In this document: positions 19,560-30,904 of the stretch, piece by piece | Position numbering within the stretch: position 1 is the stretch's first letter | Layout: every line of letters begins with the position of its first letter | Origin: Pseudomonas sp. TNT3 | GTDB lineage: Bacteria > Pseudomonadota > Gammaproteobacteria > Pseudomonadales > Pseudomonadaceae | Assembly: GCF_010095445.2 (NCBI RefSeq) | Contig: NZ_WFGV02000022.1 | Location: 29,062-93,061, forward strand | Reading direction: 5' to 3' | Length of the DNA stretch: 64,000 nucleotides | The notes under the pieces: model-generated | Databases searched by the model: none | What the model saw: the letters and a program-made list of their open reading frames with translations, nothing else | Told to the model about the DNA's origin: nothing | Translations under genes and position numbers: made by a program

Positions 19560-20008
19560 ACTGCCCCGTCGAGGCCATTGCGGGCGAACGCCGTCCGCGA
19601 TGTTCGGGACACGGAGATACCCCAAGCGGTCATTGTCCCGGTACGTGAATTCGTGATCGACGCAGTTGGAGGCCCCACAACCGGTAGCTTCCTACCCGCC
19701 ATAAACCAAGCCAGGCGTTTTTCCCGCTGTTTCTTGTAGGGATTTTCCAAGCCGAAGCAGCTGAAAAACCAGGTATCACCGTTTCGACCCCGTAAGTGCG
19801 CTCCAGCGATGCGCCGTTGACAGAAGTTGGGCGGATGCTCGATGCAGGGAACATTTGTATCGTCACCGCTAGAGCTCACCCGCTTGCTGTTGCACATCGA
19901 GCGCAAGGACGACCGGCTTTAGAGCACATCCGAGGTAAAATTGCGCTGACGGTCCCTGACTGCCAGATGTCGCTGGGCGCGACGGTGACCAACAACGCGT
20001 TGTGCTGA
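19560..20008 (+). pseudogene. Decayed zinc-type alcohol dehydrogenase / quinone oxidoreductase, 3' half
   Basis: Two plus-strand frames together resemble the C-terminal half of medium-chain dehydrogenases. The first (19560-19739) contains VIDAVGGPTTGSFLPAINQ, equivalent to the family's 'vFDpVGGp' Rossmann segment. The second (from about 19736 to 20008) contains the closing pattern DAPLTEVGRMLDAG, then HPLAVAHRAQ and IRGKIALTV. A frameshift near 19736 and an internal TAA near 19790 break it. Nothing of the N-terminal half is recognisable before 19560. It would have stood divergent from the TetR gene, which is also broken. Confidence 0.6.
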
Positions 20009-20230
20009 GGCCTCTATGGTTAGTGCAAACCAATGCACGGCAGGAGCCGGCAATGAAGATAGTTAGGAGAGTCGAAGTCGGGACCGTTACAGACGTTGTC
20101 TGCGATGATAGCTTTGCCCACGCGAGCATGAAAACGGAAGGTAAACGCCCGGATTTGATTGGACGCTGAACTATTGTTTTTGATCATCTGGATCAAAATC
20201 GCAGTTGGATTGACCCAATACCAGGATGAG

Positions 20231-21880
20231 TTAAAGCGCCATATCAACAGACGCATCTTCACTGACAGGCTTCCCCTCCTCCATTTCCAAAGCGGGTTTA
20301 GCTGCCGAGCTTCTCACCGGTGGCGGCACCAACTCAAGCACCCTGGCGGTAAAGGCCCACTCTTCGGTTAGCTTTAGTGGGTTGTTGTTAAGTTGGGTAC
20401 CGTAGCTCGGCAGAATCTGATGGATCTTCTTTTGCCAGGAGTTAGTCGCGACTTGGTCTTTGAAGACTTTTTGCAGCAAACCTAACATGATAGGGACTGC
20501 AGTCGACGCGCCAGGCGATGCACCCAGTACGGTGGCAATAGTTCCGTCTTCGGACGTGACGATCTCAGTGCCCATTTTCAAGACGCCACCTGCAGCTTTG
20601 TCACGCTTGATTACCTGCACGCGTTGGCCTGCTTGCCAGACTCGCCAGTCTTCGGCTTTTGCCTTAGGGAAGTATTCCTTCAAAGCGCTGAGGCGATCCT
20701 GTTCTGACAACATCAGTTGTCCAGCTAAGTATTGAACGAGCGGGAATTGCTTTATGCCGACGCGTGTCATCGGCCACACGTTGTGTGTGGTGGTAGTACT
20801 CAGCAGGTCCAGGAAAGAGCCATGTTTAAGAAATTTTGTGCTAAAGGTCGCGAAAGGACCGAACAGGATTAGGCGCTTGCCGTCCAGCACCCGAGAGTCC
20901 AGATGCGGAACGGACATGGGTGGTGCTCCCACCGAAGCCTGGCCATAGGCTTTGGCATGGTGCTGCGCGGTAATGGCCGGATTCTCTGCGACCAGAAATG
21001 ATCCCCCCACTGGAAAGCCTGCATACTCCCTTGCCTCGGGAATTCCCGATTTCTGCAACAGCTTAAGCGCGCCTCCACCGGCACCGATGAACAGGAACCT
21101 GGCATCGGTTGCCGCTTCGCTACCGTCTATAAGATTCCTGTAGCTGACACGCCAACTTCCGTCCCCGTTTCTGGTGATGTCCTTCACTTCGCTCGACAGC
21201 TTGAGGGCAAATTTCGGCGTCGTTTGCAGGTAGCCGATCAGTTGGCGGGCCACCTCACCAAAATTTACGTCTGTGCCATTGGGGTTCCAAGTGGCTGCGA
21301 TTTTTTGCTTCGGATCACGTCCTTCCAGCATAAGCGGAACCCATTGTTTAATTACGGCAGGGTCTTCGGAGTACTGGATGCCACCGAATAATGGGCTAGC
21401 CTGCAGGGCCTCATAACGCTTTTTCAGAAAGCTGACGTTTTCCTCGCCCCAAACGAAACTCACGTGCGGAGTGGAGTTGATGAACGAACGTGGGTTCTTC
21501 AGCACACCTCGCATGACCTGCCAGGACCAGAATTCTCGGGTTAGCTGGAAGCCCTCATTGACTTCAATAGCCTTCGAAATTGAGATTTTTCCGTGCTCAT
21601 CCAGTGGTGTGTAATTCAACTCGGCCAATGCCGAATGACCAGTACCCGCGTTGTTCCAGCCGTTAGAGCTTTCCTGTGCGACATCGTCGAGACGCTCGAT
21701 CATCTCCATAGAGAGATCCGGCTCTAACTCATTTAGCCAAACGCCCAGGGTCGCGCTCATGATGCCGCTGCCAATGAGCAGTACGTCGACTTTTTTGGCT
21801 GGGGCGGTATGCGAACGCACAGCGCCAAATGACGGCTTCAAACCTGCAAGGAGGCATCTCAGTTTTTTCGTGTTCATCAT
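20231..21880 (-). CDS. mqo: Malate:quinone oxidoreductase
   Basis: 549 residues. The FAD-binding motif [16 protein letters not shown] is at about residues 34-49, followed by [20 protein letters not shown], which is characteristic of Mqo. The C-terminus keeps the [19 protein letters not shown] block. It is a membrane-associated, FAD-dependent enzyme that oxidises malate to oxaloacetate and passes electrons to quinone. It replaces or complements NAD-dependent malate dehydrogenase in pseudomonads. No neighbouring gene suggests an operon. The 222 bases downstream, up to the broken oxidoreductase, hold no gene. Confidence 0.95.
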   Translation of the reverse strand: MMNTKKLRCLLAGLKPSFGAVRSHTAPAKKVDVLLIGSGIMSATLGVWLNELEPDLSMEMIERLDDVAQESSNGWNNAGTGHSALAELNYTPLDEHGKISISKAIEVNEGFQLTREFWSWQVMRGVLKNPRSFINSTPHVSFVWGEENVSFLKKRYEALQASPLFGGIQYSEDPAVIKQWVPLMLEGRDPKQKIAATWNPNGTDVNFGEVARQLIGYLQTTPKFALKLSSEVKDITRNGDGSWRVSYRNLIDGSEAATDARFLFIGAGGGALKLLQKSGIPEAREYAGFPVGGSFLVAENPAITAQHHAKAYGQASVGAPPMSVPHLDSRVLDGKRLILFGPFATFSTKFLKHGSFLDLLSTTTTHNVWPMTRVGIKQFPLVQYLAGQLMLSEQDRLSALKEYFPKAKAEDWRVWQAGQRVQVIKRDKAAGGVLKMGTEIVTSEDGTIATVLGASPGASTAVPIMLGLLQKVFKDQVATNSWQKKIHQILPSYGTQLNNNPLKLTEEWAFTARVLELVPPPVRSSAAKPALEMEEGKPVSEDASVDMAL

Positions 21881-21990
21881 GTGTGTCTCTTGCGATTCTG
21901 CGGTTCACCACTGGCACTCGGCCCGCACTCAAGCCACCTTCCCTACTTCAGAGAAATGATTCGCTTGGGCGAGCCAAAACCGTTAGGTGA

Positions 21991-22962
21991 TTAGTAGTCC
22001 CAGAACGCCGCTACCCAGCGAAACGCGTCACCGTCGATGGCCACTCGGCCGACGGAAGGGAACGGCAGATGCGTCGCGACGAACAGCTCGCCGCTCGCCG
22101 CCGCCTCTTGCATCAGGCGGACCCGAACGCGAACCGATTCCTCAGGGTCATGTTCAAAACCGTTGTGCCAGTCGGGGTGCTCGAAGGCGACCGGGAACAG
22201 GGCGTCGCCAGCAAACGTCAAGCGCTCGCCCCCGGACGTCACGTAGACCACGCTGTGGCCCGGGGTATGACCGCCGGTGAGTTTGACAACCACGCCTGGT
22301 GCCACTTCGTACTCGTCTTCGAATGTCCGCACATTACTGCGGTAATCGTTTATGAATTGATTGGCGGTTGCTCGCAGTACGTCGGGTACTGGCGAAGGCA
22401 TTTCAGTGTGAGCGAAATCGGGCGCCTCCCAAAACGCGACCTCAATTGCCGCGACGTGAATGCGTACGTCCGGGCGCAACTTGTTTTTCACCTCGTCAAC
22501 GAGCAATCCGCCGATATGGTCCATGTGCATATGGGTGATCACCACGTCGGTCACGGACGAGAGTTCAATGCCGGCGGCTTCCAATCTCTTGGGGAACTGC
22601 CCGGCTCGTGGAAAGCCTGGGAACTGGCCGCCCAGCCCAGCGTCGACGAGAATGGTTTGCTTACCGCTACGCACAACAAGAACGTTCAACGCCCAATCAA
22701 ATGCGTCAGGACCTAGAAACATGTCCTTGAACCAAGCTGCGCGGGCGACCGGGTCGGCATTGGTGGACATCGTCGTGGTCGGCAGCGGCAGCACGCCATC
22801 GCTAATGACCATCACATCAATTTCACCGACACGCAGCGCATAGCGCGAAGGAACCAGCTCCTGGCCCCCCGCGTTGTGCGAGCTGATTTCTGACGCCTGC
22901 GGGGCACTCCCTTGCTGGAGCGAATGTTCCTGTTGGGTAGGGATTTTCAGATGCGTTGTCAT
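21991..22962 (-). CDS. Metallo-beta-lactamase-fold hydrolase
   Basis: 323 residues from the ATG at 22962, which has a GGAGAG site 5-6 bases upstream. The longer open frame to 23115 lacks a ribosome site. The zinc motif HxHxDH is present as THMHMDHIGG (His143, His145, Asp147, His148). Further metal ligands are the His of GGHTPGHS, the Asp of FAGDALFP, and a late His in ATHLPFPS. There is no signal peptide. The family includes quinolone-signal-response-like and lactonase-like hydrolases; the substrate is unknown. It is divergent from the Tat-exported alpha/beta hydrolase at 23350. Confidence 0.88.
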   Translation of the reverse strand: MTTHLKIPTQQEHSLQQGSAPQASEISSHNAGGQELVPSRYALRVGEIDVMVISDGVLPLPTTTMSTNADPVARAAWFKDMFLGPDAFDWALNVLVVRSGKQTILVDAGLGGQFPGFPRAGQFPKRLEAAGIELSSVTDVVITHMHMDHIGGLLVDEVKNKLRPDVRIHVAAIEVAFWEAPDFAHTEMPSPVPDVLRATANQFINDYRSNVRTFEDEYEVAPGVVVKLTGGHTPGHSVVYVTSGGERLTFAGDALFPVAFEHPDWHNGFEHDPEESVRVRVRLMQEAAASGELFVATHLPFPSVGRVAIDGDAFRWVAAFWDY

Positions 22963-23349
22963 GGTTACTCTCCTATTGCCTGGGTCCGCGAAAGCCGCAC
23001 TCTCGACGCGAGAGCGACGGATTGCCCAGGTGCCCAGTGTGCTTGGTCGCGCAACGGAGCCGATACCATACGCGGGTATAGAATCGCTGCATCTTCGGAT
23101 GATCCACCCCATCAAAAGGTATGGGAGCCCGGTGGATTCTCATCAAATAGAGCACTGGCCCTCGCCCCCTCCTCCCCCTGCATACATGCCCAGCCCTCAT
23201 ACCAAAGCGTTAATTTCAAAAACCCATGTCCAGTGGTCAGCGTCACGGGTTGCTCATAGATTCTCCGCTGCCGAAGGGGGCAAAGCTGTCGCTTGACGGC
23301 CTGCCCATGAGCCTTGCAGGCGCTACTTTTCGAACACGCATGGAATACG
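22963..23349. other. Divergent intergenic region
   Basis: 387 bases between two divergent hydrolase genes, expected to hold both promoters. I see no coding frame or clear operator. Confidence 0.4.
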
Positions 23350-24333
23350 ATGATGAATGATGAGACGAACGGAACCACCCGTAGAGCATTGATGACAACC
23401 GGCGCCATGACCGCAGCCGCGTTGGCGGTGACGATACCTGCGCTAGCGGTGCAAACAGCCCGCCCGGCCGAGCCGGCGGACAACAAAAACGACGGTACTG
23501 CCATCGGCTCAGAAATGATCACCGTCAAGGACGGCACGCGGATTTTCTACAAGGATTGGGGGACCGGGCAGCCGATCGTGTTCCATCACGGCTGGCCCCT
23601 GTCCAGCGACGATTGGGATGCCCAGATGCTGTATTTCCTCAGCAAGGGCTTCCGTGTCATTGCTCATGACCGACGCGGCCACGGTCGTTCGTCTCAAACC
23701 GCTGTCGGCAATGACATGGATACCTACGCAGCAGACGTGGCTCAACTGATGGCCCATCTCGACATTAGGAACGCTGTGCACATCGGTCACTCCACTGGTG
23801 GCGGCGAAGTGGTTCGTTATGTGGCGCATCACGGCCGCGGTCGCGTAGCGAAAGCGATACTGATCGGCGCGGTGCCGCCAATCATGCTGCGCACGGCGAA
23901 AAACCCGGGAGGCCTTCCTCTGGAGGTATTCGACGGTCTACGCAAGTCCGTGGCCGAGCATCGAGCATCGTTTTATCGGGAATTCCCGACAGGCCCATTC
24001 TATGGTTTCAATCGCCCAGGCGCGAAAATCTCCGAAGCGATCATCGACAATTGGTGGCGACAGGGCATGAGCGGTGGGATCAAGGCGCAGTACGACTGCA
24101 TTCAAGCCTTCTCGGAAACCGACTTCACCGACGACTTGAAAAACATCGACGTGCCAACACTGGTATTGCATGGTGAAGACGACCAGATCGTGCCGATCGC
24201 CGATTCGGCCCATCTGGCAATCAAGCTGCTCAAACAGGGCAAGCTGAAGACCTACCCTGGCCTGCCCCATGGAATGTGCACCACCCATGCGGATGTAATC
24301 AACCCGGATCTTCTGTCATTCATCAAAGGCTGA
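23350..24333 (+). CDS. Alpha/beta hydrolase (non-haem chloroperoxidase-like) with Tat signal
   Basis: 327 residues. The N-terminus carries a twin-arginine-type signal ([19 protein letters not shown], about residues 8-26), so the enzyme is predicted to be periplasmic. The fold shows the oxyanion HGWP segment, nucleophile Ser148 in GHSTGGG, the acidic residue in HGEDDQIVP, and the catalytic His in GLPHGM. This pattern is typical of bacterial 'chloroperoxidase'/esterase enzymes of the haloperoxidase group. Two ATG codons (23350 and 23353) could start it; an upstream in-frame codon at 23314 is less likely. The natural substrate is unknown. Confidence 0.87.
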   Translation: MMNDETNGTTRRALMTTGAMTAAALAVTIPALAVQTARPAEPADNKNDGTAIGSEMITVKDGTRIFYKDWGTGQPIVFHHGWPLSSDDWDAQMLYFLSKGFRVIAHDRRGHGRSSQTAVGNDMDTYAADVAQLMAHLDIRNAVHIGHSTGGGEVVRYVAHHGRGRVAKAILIGAVPPIMLRTAKNPGGLPLEVFDGLRKSVAEHRASFYREFPTGPFYGFNRPGAKISEAIIDNWWRQGMSGGIKAQYDCIQAFSETDFTDDLKNIDVPTLVLHGEDDQIVPIADSAHLAIKLLKQGKLKTYPGLPHGMCTTHADVINPDLLSFIKG

Positions 24334-24559
24334 TGCTCATGACGCAGGTGCCGAGCAGGAATGAACCTCCCGTTCGACATCCTGCGCGGCTAAGGCGAGC
24401 GCGAGAGACGGCCCGTTCATACCTCAGTATTAAAGATCGACACCGATATGCTAAATCGCTGTCTTGAGGTACGGGTGTCATCTGTTCTGCGTCGATTTAT
24501 TGTGGCCCCATCCAATTGATCAACCCATAGCGCTGATGCGCTCGCAGGGGACGCGTTTC

Positions 24560-25090
24560 ATGAACGCACTACACACGCTGTACATTGTCAGACATCCCCT
24601 GCGCGTCAGCCGTTATGGCGCTCACACATCGTTGTCATCCGCCGAGCGTGTGGAGATCATCGACGCTCTAAGCGACAGCTGTACCACCGGGGTGAAGATT
24701 CTTACTCAACTGAAACAAGCCAGACAGCAGATGGAAAACGTCAGCTTCCTCCCTGTGAAACAGCTGTTACACCGCCTGGTGAAAGCAAACATCGACTATG
24801 TCGATTTCCTGATCCTGCGCATCACAGACCTGGGTGGCTACGCTGAAGCGGAGACGCTTCACCGCCTCTACGATGTCCGGGATACGAAGTGCTTTCCCGA
24901 GTGCATTCAAGGTATTCATCTCGAGACCGAACGACTGTTCGCCCTTGACGCTCTATTGCGCGACTGCTACGAGCGCGCGATTGCTCACAGGGACACCGCC
25001 AGTGAACAATTTTTCAAAGCATGCGTGCAACAGAACAAGCTCTTCATCTCGCTAATTGAGGACAACCTCTTGAATGACTGGCCATTGTGA
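24560..25090 (+). CDS. Dps/ferritin-like superfamily protein (divergent)
   Basis: 176 residues from the ATG at 24560, preceded by an AGGGGA site. The protein is all-helical. The segment NIDYVDFLILRITDLGGYAE resembles the Dps helix where 'AERIxALGG' occurs, and the C-terminal helix ending FISLIEDNLL resembles the last Dps helix. The usual Dps ferroxidase residues are not all evident, so iron oxidation and DNA protection are only inferred possibilities. The next frame starts at a GTG overlapping this gene's TGA, so the pair was probably co-transcribed. Confidence 0.5.
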   Translation: MNALHTLYIVRHPLRVSRYGAHTSLSSAERVEIIDALSDSCTTGVKILTQLKQARQQMENVSFLPVKQLLHRLVKANIDYVDFLILRITDLGGYAEAETLHRLYDVRDTKCFPECIQGIHLETERLFALDALLRDCYERAIAHRDTASEQFFKACVQQNKLFISLIEDNLLNDWPL

Positions 25091-25487
25091 AAATGCGCTT
25101 TAACGAACAACCACATTCTGCTGGGCCCGTGCGTCTGGAGGATACGGCTGAGCAGATGACCAGTCTGGCCGGTAGATTCGACTGCCTAGCCACCGAATTC
25201 TCCAGTGGCTTAGACCGCCAACGGGTCGACTCCGAGCAGGAGTCGGCCGCAGTGAATCAAATGGCGGCCACCACACAGGAAGTCGCCAGCCATGTCCAGC
25301 GCACCGCCGAATTTACCCAGAAGCCAATGTGTTGACCTGGCGTGGACGCGAATTGGCCCGGGCCACCCGGGAAGCCATTCAGCGCCTCTCGGTGGTGGTG
25401 GGTGAAACCGGGATGACAGTGGCGCAGCTGGCCAGGTATAGCAACGAAATCGGCAACGTAGTCGATGCGATCAAGGGCATTGCCGAA
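25087..25487 (+). pseudogene. Methyl-accepting chemotaxis protein fragment, frameshifted and truncated
   Basis: The first part (25087-25335) contains an MCP signalling-domain stretch, SEQESAAVNQMAATTQEVAS. The second (from about 25329) continues in another frame with the VDAIKGIAE segment. One base appears lost near 25322. The N-terminal sensing region is missing and the conserved receptor hairpin is cut off right after GIAE, where IS66 sequence begins. No working receptor can be made from this. Confidence 0.8.
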
Positions 25488-25547
25488 CTGTTGCCGCACA
25501 GCTGGGCGCCCGCTTAATCACGCCAGGTGTGTTGGGCGGACGCTTAC
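25488..25547 (+). mobile_element. 3' end of an IS66-family element (TnpC tail plus terminal repeat)
   Basis: The codons LLPHSWAPA and a stop match the C-terminal tail of IS66 TnpC proteins (LLPHxW). They are followed by a 30-base end ACTTAC-type terminus at 25518-25547, running from TCACGCCAGG to GGACGCTTAC, consistent with an IS66 terminal inverted repeat. The fragment is fused in frame to the broken chemoreceptor. Confidence 0.65.
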
Positions 25548-25889
25548 CCCGAAGGCTCGGCCATCAGCAGAGCACTCGATTACAGCCTGAAACGCTGGGC
25601 AGCGCTGTCGCGCTACCTCAATGACGGGGTCGTACCCATAGAAAACAATTGGGCGGAAAACCAAATTAGGCCATGGGCGCTTGGACGCAAAAACTGGCTC
25701 TTCGCAGGGTCGTTGCGCAGCGGAAAACGGGCCGCGGCAATCATGATCATGATACTGATTCAGTCGGCACGCATGAACGGGCATAACCTGTATGGCTATC
25801 TCAAGGATGTGCTTACGCGGTTGCCGACACAGAGGGCCAGTGAAATGGGACAGTTGCTGCCGCACCAGTGGGTAGCTCCATCGCATTGA
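25548..25889 (+). pseudogene. IS66-family transposase TnpC, C-terminal fragment
   Basis: About 113 residues that match the C-terminal part of IS66 TnpC transposases. They include the acidic Glu region (IENNWAENQIRPWALGRKNW), the FAGSLRSGKRAAAIM block and the tail RASEMGQLLPHQWVA. The homology begins directly after the terminal repeat of the neighbouring IS66 fragment, so two elements are joined end to body. A possible 6-base tandem duplication gives IMIMI where IMSLI is usual. It is inactive. Confidence 0.85.
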
Positions 25890-26446
25890 TCTAATGGGCG
25901 TAAACCCACTAGATTTCCCATTTTTTCCCCTGTAGTTGGCTAGATTTTCTTAACCGCGCCAAGATTTTCTTAAAATGTGCGCTGAACACTCAGAAAATAT
26001 TAACCGAAAATGGCCGCGCAACCACTATTTGGGGGGTTTCCGCTTATCGGCGGTAAGCGTCCCGCAGTCACACCTTGCCGCATTGCGCTATCTGGACGAC
26101 CTGGACTTTGAACGGTTTGGGATAAGAGCTACGTTGGCGCATGGAAATCCTAGCGATAAGAGTGATCGCGTTCGCTTAAAAATACGCGGACACCATCGCC
26201 CTTAATGCTGGAGTTCGGTAGGTGGGTTGGCCGGACGGTTACAAACAGGCATTCGAGAAAAGCAGAAATTGGTTATTTTCGCCTGTCGCCACTGCTATCG
26301 TTGGGGCGAAGGTGCCTGTCAGGAGGGGCTTCAACCGCTTCAAACAAACACTGTTTCTTTAATGTTGCTGCATCGAACGGTTCAATAGGTCCGGCTCGCA
26401 AGCTGTATGCTGACGTCTTGATTCAAGACATAGGCAGAGGGCAGCA
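25890..26446. other. Gene-poor region with IS66 debris
   Basis: About 560 bases after the TnpC fragment. The only recognisable item is the reverse-oriented IS66-like terminal repeat at 26053. An open frame at 25975-26205 has no family features and was not accepted. Confidence 0.5.
26053..26080. repeat. IS66-like terminal inverted repeat
   Basis: Starts GTAAGCGTCC and ends TCACACCTTGCCG. The reverse complement of the repeat at 25518-25547 starts with the same GTAAGCGTCC and later has ACACACCTGGCG. The orientation is that of an element's left end, but no tnpA follows. Confidence 0.5.
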
Positions 26447-26758
26447 ATGAAGATCACGGGAAGAGTCGAGATCGAGACAGTCATTGACGTCTTGTGTGAT
26501 GCATGCAGCAGTTCCACGCGTTCCGAGAATGGCGGACTTCAATACGCCAGCCTCCACGCTCACTGGGGTTATGGCACCAGACATGACGGCGAGCGGTATG
26601 AGTTGCATCTCTGTGAAGACTGCTTCTTCAAGACCATTGCTTACCTCAAGCAGGAACGGCGGACCGAGAATTTGTTCAGCGCCAAAGCTGCTGACGCCCC
26701 TGATGATTTTGGCTTGGTCGCAATAGACGATTTCTTCGGAGACGGGGGGAATCGTTAG
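26447..26758 (+). CDS. Small conserved hypothetical protein with two CxxC-type motifs
   Basis: 103 residues. There are two cysteine pairs, CDAC near residue 24 and CEDC near residue 63, with a His beside the second (LHLCEDCF), so a zinc ribbon is likely. The N-terminus MKITGRVEIETVIDVLCD and the acidic C-terminus have no membrane segment. A GGCAG/AGGG-like ribosome site precedes the ATG. I do not recognise a named family. The genes on both sides are unrelated. Confidence 0.6.
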   Translation: MKITGRVEIETVIDVLCDACSSSTRSENGGLQYASLHAHWGYGTRHDGERYELHLCEDCFFKTIAYLKQERRTENLFSAKAADAPDDFGLVAIDDFFGDGGNR

Positions 26759-26806
26759 ACCGTCCATTGTTTATCCGCCTGCGTACTGCTCCCGAACAAC
26801 AAGCAC

Positions 26807-27145
26807 TTAGTGAAAGCGTCTGCTCTTGGCCGTTCTCTGCCTCTCGCAACAGGCAGAAATCGGCCAAAAGCCGCCACTCCTAGCAGTTAAACGGTGGGGT
26901 GGTATAAGACTATCGGGGGAGCGGCCATCGAGGCACGGCATAGGATCTGTTTCTATCGCATAAAGCAGCGCGGCCCAAGCGTCATATGCGGCCTTCTGGC
27001 GCAGAGTGGCTTCAATCCAGCGGGGGCCTGATACTTCTTTTGCTACCACTAACATCATTAAGTGATTCGTCGCGGCATCGAGGTCCACCAAGAGGTGATG
27101 AGATTTGAACCGGAAATCGTCAATATTGAACATTGGGCCGCACAT
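26807..27145 (-). CDS. Hypothetical protein (uncertain)
   Basis: 112 residues. The N-terminal two thirds look protein-like and helical (LLVDLDAATNHLMMLVVAKE, then the AYDAWAALLYAIE segment). The C-terminal third is rich in Arg and Ser and less convincing. No known motif, signal peptide or membrane segment is seen. It is convergent with the gene at 26447. It may be real, possibly with a shifted 3' end. Confidence 0.35.
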   Translation of the reverse strand: MCGPMFNIDDFRFKSHHLLVDLDAATNHLMMLVVAKEVSGPRWIEATLRQKAAYDAWAALLYAIETDPMPCLDGRSPDSLIPPHRLTARSGGFWPISACCERQRTAKSRRFH

Positions 27146-28636
<1,491 letters not shown>

Positions 28637-28642
28637 TCGCAA

Positions 28643-28670
28643 GGCAGGTGCTGTCGCGGCGGCACCTGCC
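28643..28670 (+). promoter_or_regulatory. Intercistronic hairpin between dctP and dctQ
   Basis: GGCAGGTGC (28643-28651) and GCACCTGCC (28662-28670) form a perfect 9-bp stem with a 10-base loop and no T tract. Such structures after binding-protein genes often stabilise the upstream message; that role is inference. Confidence 0.6.
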
Positions 28671-28698
28671 GGTCATTACTCGATAGGAGATGCCATCC

Positions 28699-29331
28699 AT
28701 GAAAGCGCTTCAGCGTATCTGGGAACACTTCGAGGAGGGTTTTATCGTCTTCCTTCTTGCCGCCATGACGCTGGTCACGTTCGTTTACGTGATCCTCAAC
28801 AACCTCTACAGTTTTTTCTACTGGTTGGGCGATCATTGGGGTGCTGCGAGCACCCCGTTATTCGCAATGGGCGACGGGATCATGGGCATGGCCCAGGCGA
28901 TGACCTGGAGCACCGCGCTGACCAAAGCTCTGTTTGGCTGGCTGATCTTTTTCGGACTGGCCTACGGCGTGCGCACGGCGGGGCATATAGGTGTAGACGC
29001 GCTCGTCCGACTGACCAGCAGATCGGTACAGAAGTACATAGGTATTGTGGCCTGTCTGTGCTGCCTGACCTATGCTGGGCTACTCAGCGTTGCCAGCTTT
29101 GAATGGATTCAGACCCTGAGGAATGCAGGCATCGGTGCCGAGGATCTTGGCCACTTTGGCATCATGCAATGGCACATCGGATTGATCGTCCCTTTGGGTT
29201 TTGCCCTGGTCTTCATTCGCTTCGCTGAAATTCTCGTGCGCATCCTGCAGAACCGTCAAACCGGTTTGGGGCTGGCTGATGAAGCCGCCGATGCCTTGAG
29301 ATTGGCCGAACACGAGGACGACAAGCCATGA
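28699..29331 (+). CDS. dctQ: TRAP transporter small permease, DctQ family
   Basis: 210 residues with four predicted transmembrane helices (about 18-43, 67-95, 110-135 and 150-175), the usual DctQ layout. The ATG at 28699 has a TAGGAG site in place; an ATG at 28690 would overlap that site and is less likely. DctQ joins with DctM to form the sodium-driven transporter. Its last codons overlap the dctM start (ATGA), so translation is coupled. Confidence 0.9.
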   Translation: MKALQRIWEHFEEGFIVFLLAAMTLVTFVYVILNNLYSFFYWLGDHWGAASTPLFAMGDGIMGMAQAMTWSTALTKALFGWLIFFGLAYGVRTAGHIGVDALVRLTSRSVQKYIGIVACLCCLTYAGLLSVASFEWIQTLRNAGIGAEDLGHFGIMQWHIGLIVPLGFALVFIRFAEILVRILQNRQTGLGLADEAADALRLAEHEDDKP

Positions 29332-30611
29332 CCATTGCTTTCCTTTTCGTGGCCCTGTTCGTCCTGATGCTCATCGGCGTTCCCATCGCCATTTCCCTGG
29401 GACTGGCCGGCTCCTTGACCATTATTTTTTTCAGTCCCGATTCCGTGCGCTCCCTGGCGATAAAGCTATTTGAGACTTCGGAACATTACACGCTGCTGGC
29501 CATTCCGTTTTTCCTGCTCGCTGGTGCATTCATGACCACCGGTGGCGTGGCCCGTCGGCTGATCGATTTTGCCAATGCCTGTGTCGGCCATATTCGCGGC
29601 GGTCTGGCTATTGCTGCGGTGTTGGCCTGCATGCTATTCGCCGCTCTTTCCGGCTCCAGTCCGGCGACTGTGGCCGCCGTGGGTTCGATTGCCATTGCCG
29701 GTATGGTGCGCTCTGGTTATCCGCAGGCCTTTGGCGCAGGGATCATCTGCAATGCCGGGACCCTGGGCATCCTGATTCCTCCATCGATCGTGATGGTGGT
29801 CTACGCCGCCGCGACCGAAACCTCCGTCGGCAAGCTGTTCATGGCGGGTGTGGTGCCAGGTTTGTTGTTGGGTACAGCGCTGATGGTGGCGATCTATATT
29901 GTCGCCGTTAAGAAAAACCTGCCCGCGCTGCCCCGCGCGACATTGCGTGAACTACTCGGCACCGCACGCAAGGCGATTTGGGGCCTGTTGCTGATGCTGA
30001 TCATCCTGGGTGGCATCTACTCCGGAATGTTTACCCCGACCGAGGCGGCGGCTGTGGCGGCGGTTTACTCGGCCTTCATCGCCTTGTTCGTCTATAAGGA
30101 CCTGACGTTTCGTGAAACCCCGAAAGTCCTGATGGACTCTGCGAAGTTGAGCATCATGCTGATGTTCATCATCGCCAATGCCATGCTCTTCGCCCATGTG
30201 CTGACCACCGAGCAGCTTCCGCAGCAGATTACCGCCTGGGTGATCGAGGCTGGCCTGACGCCCGTCATGTTTCTGCTGGTGGTAAACATCGTGCTACTGA
30301 TTGCGGGCGCCTTTATGGAACCGTCGGCCATCATTCTGATTCTGGCGCCGATCCTCTTTCCCATTGCAATCAAACTGGGTATCGACCCAATTCACCTGGG
30401 CATCATCATGGTGGTCAATCTTGAGATCGGCCTGATCACGCCGCCGGTGGGCCTGAACCTGTTCGTCACCTCGGCGGTGACAGGTATGACATTGCCAGCC
30501 ACCATAAGGGCCGCCATGCCTTGGCTGATGATCCTGCTATTGTTCTTGATCCTGATCACCTACGTACCATGGATCTCCCTTGTGCTGCCAAACTGGCTGG
30601 GCATGAGTTGA
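29328..30611 (+). CDS. dctM: TRAP transporter large permease, DctM family
   Basis: 427 residues with about 12-13 transmembrane helices. Typical DctM blocks are visible: GVPIAISLGLAG, then LLAIPFFLLAGAFMTTGG, SGSSPATVAAVGS and GVVPGLLLG, and finally VNLEIGLITPPVGLNLFVTS. It is the ion-coupled transmembrane channel of the TRAP system and works with the DctP and DctQ proteins encoded immediately upstream. A strong terminator follows at 30672. The solute is not known; DctP-type systems usually carry C4-dicarboxylates or sugar acids. Confidence 0.93.
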   Translation: MTIAFLFVALFVLMLIGVPIAISLGLAGSLTIIFFSPDSVRSLAIKLFETSEHYTLLAIPFFLLAGAFMTTGGVARRLIDFANACVGHIRGGLAIAAVLACMLFAALSGSSPATVAAVGSIAIAGMVRSGYPQAFGAGIICNAGTLGILIPPSIVMVVYAAATETSVGKLFMAGVVPGLLLGTALMVAIYIVAVKKNLPALPRATLRELLGTARKAIWGLLLMLIILGGIYSGMFTPTEAAAVAAVYSAFIALFVYKDLTFRETPKVLMDSAKLSIMLMFIIANAMLFAHVLTTEQLPQQITAWVIEAGLTPVMFLLVVNIVLLIAGAFMEPSAIILILAPILFPIAIKLGIDPIHLGIIMVVNLEIGLITPPVGLNLFVTSAVTGMTLPATIRAAMPWLMILLLFLILITYVPWISLVLPNWLGMS

Positions 30612-30671
30612 TTTCCACCTTAGCCTCCCATTTATGAAGGCAATTGCCACGGTTTTAACGGATAGCCAGAC

Positions 30672-30704
30672 GACAAAAAGCCCACACTTGGCGGGCTTTT
30701 TGTC
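30672..30704 (+). terminator. Rho-independent terminator of the dctPQM operon
   Basis: GACAAAAAGCCC (30672-30683) and GGGCTTTTTGTC (30693-30704) are perfectly complementary 12-base arms with a 9-base loop. The T run lies inside the right arm and the A run inside the left, so it could act on both strands. Confidence 0.85.
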
Positions 30705-30904
30705 GAAGGGGAACCAAATCCTTTGGTCGCGATCCAGTTTGCCAAGCAATAATCAACGTATCAAGGCAAACCGTCTGATAATTGAGGACTGGGGCCGGGC
30801 AAAACAATATCTTGCCTTAAGGCAAACGGTACTTTGACACAGATGGTTTAGCGAAGCCGGGCGACATCGACCCAGTAACGTACTCCTGGCTGCTGAAAAA
30901 TGGA

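Noticed and set aside
19556..19906. 116-codon minus-strand frame in the decayed region
   Set aside because: It is antisense to a recognisable oxidoreductase relic and has no family features of its own.
22069..22716. 215-codon plus-strand frame over the metallo-beta-lactamase-fold gene
   Set aside because: It is antisense to a gene with complete zinc motifs and has no supporting start signal.
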